Part shown: positions 61,586 to 64,000 of the stretch, one piece after another
Numbering within the stretch: the stretch's first letter is position 1
How the letters are laid out: the number at the start of each line of letters is the position of its first letter
Source of the DNA: JAWKWH01 sp965204295
GTDB lineage: Bacteria > Pseudomonadota > Alphaproteobacteria > Rhizobiales > Rhizobiaceae
Reading direction: 5' to 3'
Length of the DNA: 64,000 bases
NCBI GenBank assembly: GCA_965204295.1
Contig: OZ241973.1
Span: forward strand, 310,001 to 374,000
Position numbers and translations under genes: made by a program
The notes under the pieces: generated by a model
Databases searched by the model: none
Seen by the model: only the letters and a program-made list of their open reading frames with translations
What the model was told of the DNA's origin: nothing

Positions 61586-62860
61586 ATGATGACTGTAAAA
61601 TCGACAAGAAGAACCGTCCTTGGCGGTCTGGCCGCCAGCCTGGCCGCGCCGGCCATATTGACGTCGACAAGGGCTTATGCGGCCAACCCGAAAATCCGCG
61701 TGGGCCATGTGAGCCCGAGAACGGGCCCTCTCGCCGGATTTGCGGAGGCCGATGAGTACGTGCTGAAAGGCATCGAAGCGGCCTTCGCCGCCGGCGTCGA
61801 GAACAATGGCAAAACATGCGTCATCGAGATCATCTCGAAAGACAGTCAGTCGAATCCGAACCGCGCGGCGGAAGTCGCCGCCGATCTGATTCTTGGCGAT
61901 GAAGTCGACATCATTGTCGCCGCATCGACACCCGACACCACAAACCCCGTCGCCGATCAGGCCGAGGTCAACGAAGTGCCCTGCATCACAACCGATTGCC
62001 CATGGCAGCCCTATTTCTTTGGCCGCAACGGTAATCCCGCGGAAGGATTCCAATATACCTATCACTTCTTCTGGGGACTTGAGGACGTGATCGCGAATTT
62101 TCTCGATCTGTGGTCGGGTTCCGGGATCGCCAAAACGGTGGCCGGCCTCTTCCCCAACGATGCCGACGGCAATGCCTGGGGTCATCCGGAACTGGGATTC
62201 CCCAAGCCGCTTGCCGAAAACGGTTTCACGCTGACCGATCCGGGTCGCTACCAGCCGCTCAACGACGACTTCTCGAACTATATTGCAGCGTTCAAGGAAG
62301 CCGGTTGCGAGATCGTCACCGGCAACATGATCCCGCCTGATTTTGCAACGTTTTGGGCGCAGGCCGCACAACAGAACTTCCGCCCCGGGGTTGTGACTAT
62401 CGGCAAGGCGTTGCTGTTTCCATCCGTCATCGAGTCACTGGGCGGTCGCGGTGACGGCCTGACCTCTGAAATCTGGTGGACACCGACACATCCATTCAAT
62501 TCGTCACTGACCGGTGAAAGCGCCAAATCACTGGCCGACGGCTATTCCGCGGAAAGCGGCCGTCCATGGACACAACCGATCGGCTTCAAGCACGCCTTGT
62601 TCGAAGTCGTGCGTGACGTGGTTTCACGCTCCGTGGATCTGGACGATCCTATGGCCACGCTGGAAGCCATCAGATCAACAGCGCTTCCCACGATCGTCGG
62701 CGATGTTAACTGGGCCGACGGCCCGGTGCCAAACGTGACCAAAACACCGCTTGTCGCCGGGCAATGGCAAAAACGGGACGGTGCATTTGAGCTTGTCGTG
62801 ACGACGAATGCTCACTCTCCGCTGATCCCCTTGGGCGGGGAACTGAAATTGCTCGGTTGA
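61586..62860 (+). CDS. branched-chain-type ABC transporter substrate-binding protein (Tat exported)
   Basis: The 424-residue periplasmic protein has a twin-arginine signal (KSTRRTVLGGLAASLAAPAIL, cleaved after about residue 33) and the peripla_BP_6 fold: IRVGHVSPRTGPLAGFAEAD, DLILGDEVDIIVAASTPDTTNPVADQAE, and FSNYIAAFKEAGCEIVTGNM. It should capture the operon's substrate for a Liv-type importer. A GGGAGGAG-like site precedes ATG 61586. The two ATPase genes follow; the permeases should lie beyond the window. Confidence 0.92.
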   Translation: MMTVKSTRRTVLGGLAASLAAPAILTSTRAYAANPKIRVGHVSPRTGPLAGFAEADEYVLKGIEAAFAAGVENNGKTCVIEIISKDSQSNPNRAAEVAADLILGDEVDIIVAASTPDTTNPVADQAEVNEVPCITTDCPWQPYFFGRNGNPAEGFQYTYHFFWGLEDVIANFLDLWSGSGIAKTVAGLFPNDADGNAWGHPELGFPKPLAENGFTLTDPGRYQPLNDDFSNYIAAFKEAGCEIVTGNMIPPDFATFWAQAAQQNFRPGVVTIGKALLFPSVIESLGGRGDGLTSEIWWTPTHPFNSSLTGESAKSLADGYSAESGRPWTQPIGFKHALFEVVRDVVSRSVDLDDPMATLEAIRSTALPTIVGDVNWADGPVPNVTKTPLVAGQWQKRDGAFELVVTTNAHSPLIPLGGELKLLG

Positions 62861-62875
62861 ACGGAGTGAAAGGTT

Positions 62876-63604
62876 TTGTCCGCGCTTCTCTCAGTCGCTG
62901 ATCTGAGTAAATCGTTTGGCGCCGTGGTTGTTGCCGACGACATCTCCTTTGACGTGGCCAACGGTAGCGCCATTGGTATCCTCGGGCCCAATGGCGCGGG
63001 CAAGACATCACTGTTCAACCTGATTACCGGGGCGCTTCGTCCGGATAGGGGCCGGATTGTATTTGCCGGAGAGGATATCACTTATATTTCCGCCGCCGGA
63101 CGATGCAAGCAAGGAATTGCCCGATCGTTCCAGATACCACAGCCGTTCGGCGGTATGACCGTCTTTGAAAACGCCCTGGTTGGCGCCACTCAGGGCGCGC
63201 GTCTCACCGGAACCGATGCAGCCACGCACGCGATTGCTGTGATTGAGGAGACAGGCCTCTCGGCCAAGGCGAACCTGCGAGCCGGATCGCTCACATTGCT
63301 TGAGCGCAAGCGGCTGGAGTTGGCGCGCGCGCTGGCCGCGCGCCCAAGGCTGTTGCTGCTCGACGAGATCGCAGGCGGATTGACCGAGGCGGAATGTACG
63401 GGCCTGATCGGGACGATCAAACGAATCCACGCCAATGGCGCCACCATCATCTGGATCGAACATGTCATCCACGCGCTACTGGCCGTCGTTGAGCACCTGG
63501 TCGTCATCGACTTCGGTCGCAAGATCGCCGAGGGGGAGCCGAGGGCGATCATGGAAAGCGCGGAAGTAAAAGAGATTTATCTGGGGATCGAAGCCGATGG
63601 CTGA
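62876..63604 (+). CDS. ABC transporter ATP-binding protein, LivG-like
   Basis: The 242-residue ATPase has Walker A GILGPNGAGKTSLFNLITG, a Q-loop near FQIPQPFGGMTV, Walker B LLLLDEIAGGL and the switch His in WIEHVIHAL. The ABC signature is the atypical SLTLLERKRLELARAL. The start is TTG 62876 with GGAG upstream. It overlaps the next ATPase gene by 8 bp. It powers import of the substrate bound by the preceding protein. Confidence 0.92.
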   Translation: MSALLSVADLSKSFGAVVVADDISFDVANGSAIGILGPNGAGKTSLFNLITGALRPDRGRIVFAGEDITYISAAGRCKQGIARSFQIPQPFGGMTVFENALVGATQGARLTGTDAATHAIAVIEETGLSAKANLRAGSLTLLERKRLELARALAARPRLLLLDEIAGGLTEAECTGLIGTIKRIHANGATIIWIEHVIHALLAVVEHLVVIDFGRKIAEGEPRAIMESAEVKEIYLGIEADG

Positions 63605-64000
63605 TCCTCTTCTGCACCTTCGCGGCCTCGATGCACACTATGGCGAATTCCAAGCGCTGTTCGGCGTGGATATGGATGTCAATCCTGGCGAAGTGGTTGC
63701 GATCATCGGCGCAAACGGCGCAGGGAAAACGACCCTGATGCGGTCGATCTCGGGTTTGTTGCGCAATGAACCGGATCAAGTCGAATATAACGGACAGCCA
63801 ATCGGTGCGCGGCGAGCCGACGAAGTGGCGTATCTCGGCATCGCACTGGTGCCGGAGGGGCGTCAATTATTTCCGTCACTGTCCGTGGAAGAAAACCTGC
63901 TGATCGGCGCGCAGGTCGGGCGTCAGGGCGCATGGTCGCTCGACGAGGTATTCACCCTGTTTCCGATCCTTCTGGAACGGCGGGATCAGGCCTCAACCTC
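63597..64000 (+). CDS. ABC transporter ATP-binding protein, LivF-like, cut by window edge
   Basis: About 134 residues are visible, starting at ATG 63597 inside the end of the LivG-like gene. Walker A is in VVAIIGANGAGKTTLMRSISG, followed by GIALVPEGRQLFPSLSVEENL, which is characteristic of LivF. Signature and Walker B lie beyond the window. It is the second ATPase of the importer. Confidence 0.92.
   Translation, partial: MADPLLHLRGLDAHYGEFQALFGVDMDVNPGEVVAIIGANGAGKTTLMRSISGLLRNEPDQVEYNGQPIGARRADEVAYLGIALVPEGRQLFPSLSVEENLLIGAQVGRQGAWSLDEVFTLFPILLERRDQAST

Overview
The window looks like a chromosomal segment of an alphaproteobacterium, most likely of the order Hyphomicrobiales (Rhizobiales). 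The grounds are gene content and order: recA-alaS-icd, trmJ-murI-rpsD, DUF2336/DUF1491/peptidoglycan-binding/DivJ-like kinase, DUF5330-sufE-DUF6456-DnaA-C-like, a MucR regulator, and a group 1 Mrp antiporter operon. The DNA is GC-rich to the eye. Insertion-sequence debris and broken genes are unusually frequent for a housekeeping region. This suggests (inference) a genome in active decay, as in a lineage that recently became host-restricted.

Layout. 1-4.0 kb: a regulator cut by the window edge, remnants of one IS630-family and two IS5-family elements, an XRE-cupin regulator and an SDR gene truncated by an IS. 4.1-13.4 kb: recA, alaS, icd, trmJ, murI, rpsD and a zinc-ribbon methyltransferase. 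13.5-17.9 kb: a dead inositol-monophosphatase gene and a nest of IS remnants (IS481, IS630 type A twice in inverted orientation, IS5, IS256, IS630 type B). 18-24.7 kb: a small unknown protein, DUF2336, DUF1491, a membrane peptidoglycan-binding protein, a DivJ-like histidine kinase, DUF5330, sufE, and two decayed genes (DUF6456 and a DnaA-C-like HTH protein). 25-26.8 kb: a dead IS5 copy and an apparently intact two-frame IS5/IS427-type element. 26.9-33.5 kb: mucR and mnhA-G.

33.6-40.3 kb: msrB, oligopeptidase B, two c-type cytochrome genes, sodB, an aminotransferase and a haloacid dehalogenase. 40.6-45.1 kb: the two methylmalonyl-CoA mutase subunits and an AbrB/Doc toxin-antitoxin pair. 45.5-52.8 kb: DUF3750, a thiolase, and a choline-O-sulfate to glycine-betaine pathway (betC, betA, betB) behind a promoter carrying a BetI-like palindrome. 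52.8-56.6 kb: a fused GDP-mannose pyrophosphorylase/AGE-family protein and a phosphomannomutase, together a GDP-mannose supply operon. 56.7 kb: tRNA-Pro(CGG), followed by an aspartoacylase-family gene that has lost its N-terminal part.

57.8-64 kb: an IclR regulator divergent from a catabolic operon (cyclase-family metal hydrolase, cupin, SDR, 3-hydroxyacyl-CoA-type dehydrogenase, Tat-exported substrate-binding protein, two Liv-type ATPases, the last cut by the window edge). Its substrate is unknown, and it is the best candidate in the window for an uncharacterised pathway. I saw no CRISPR array, rRNA or prophage.
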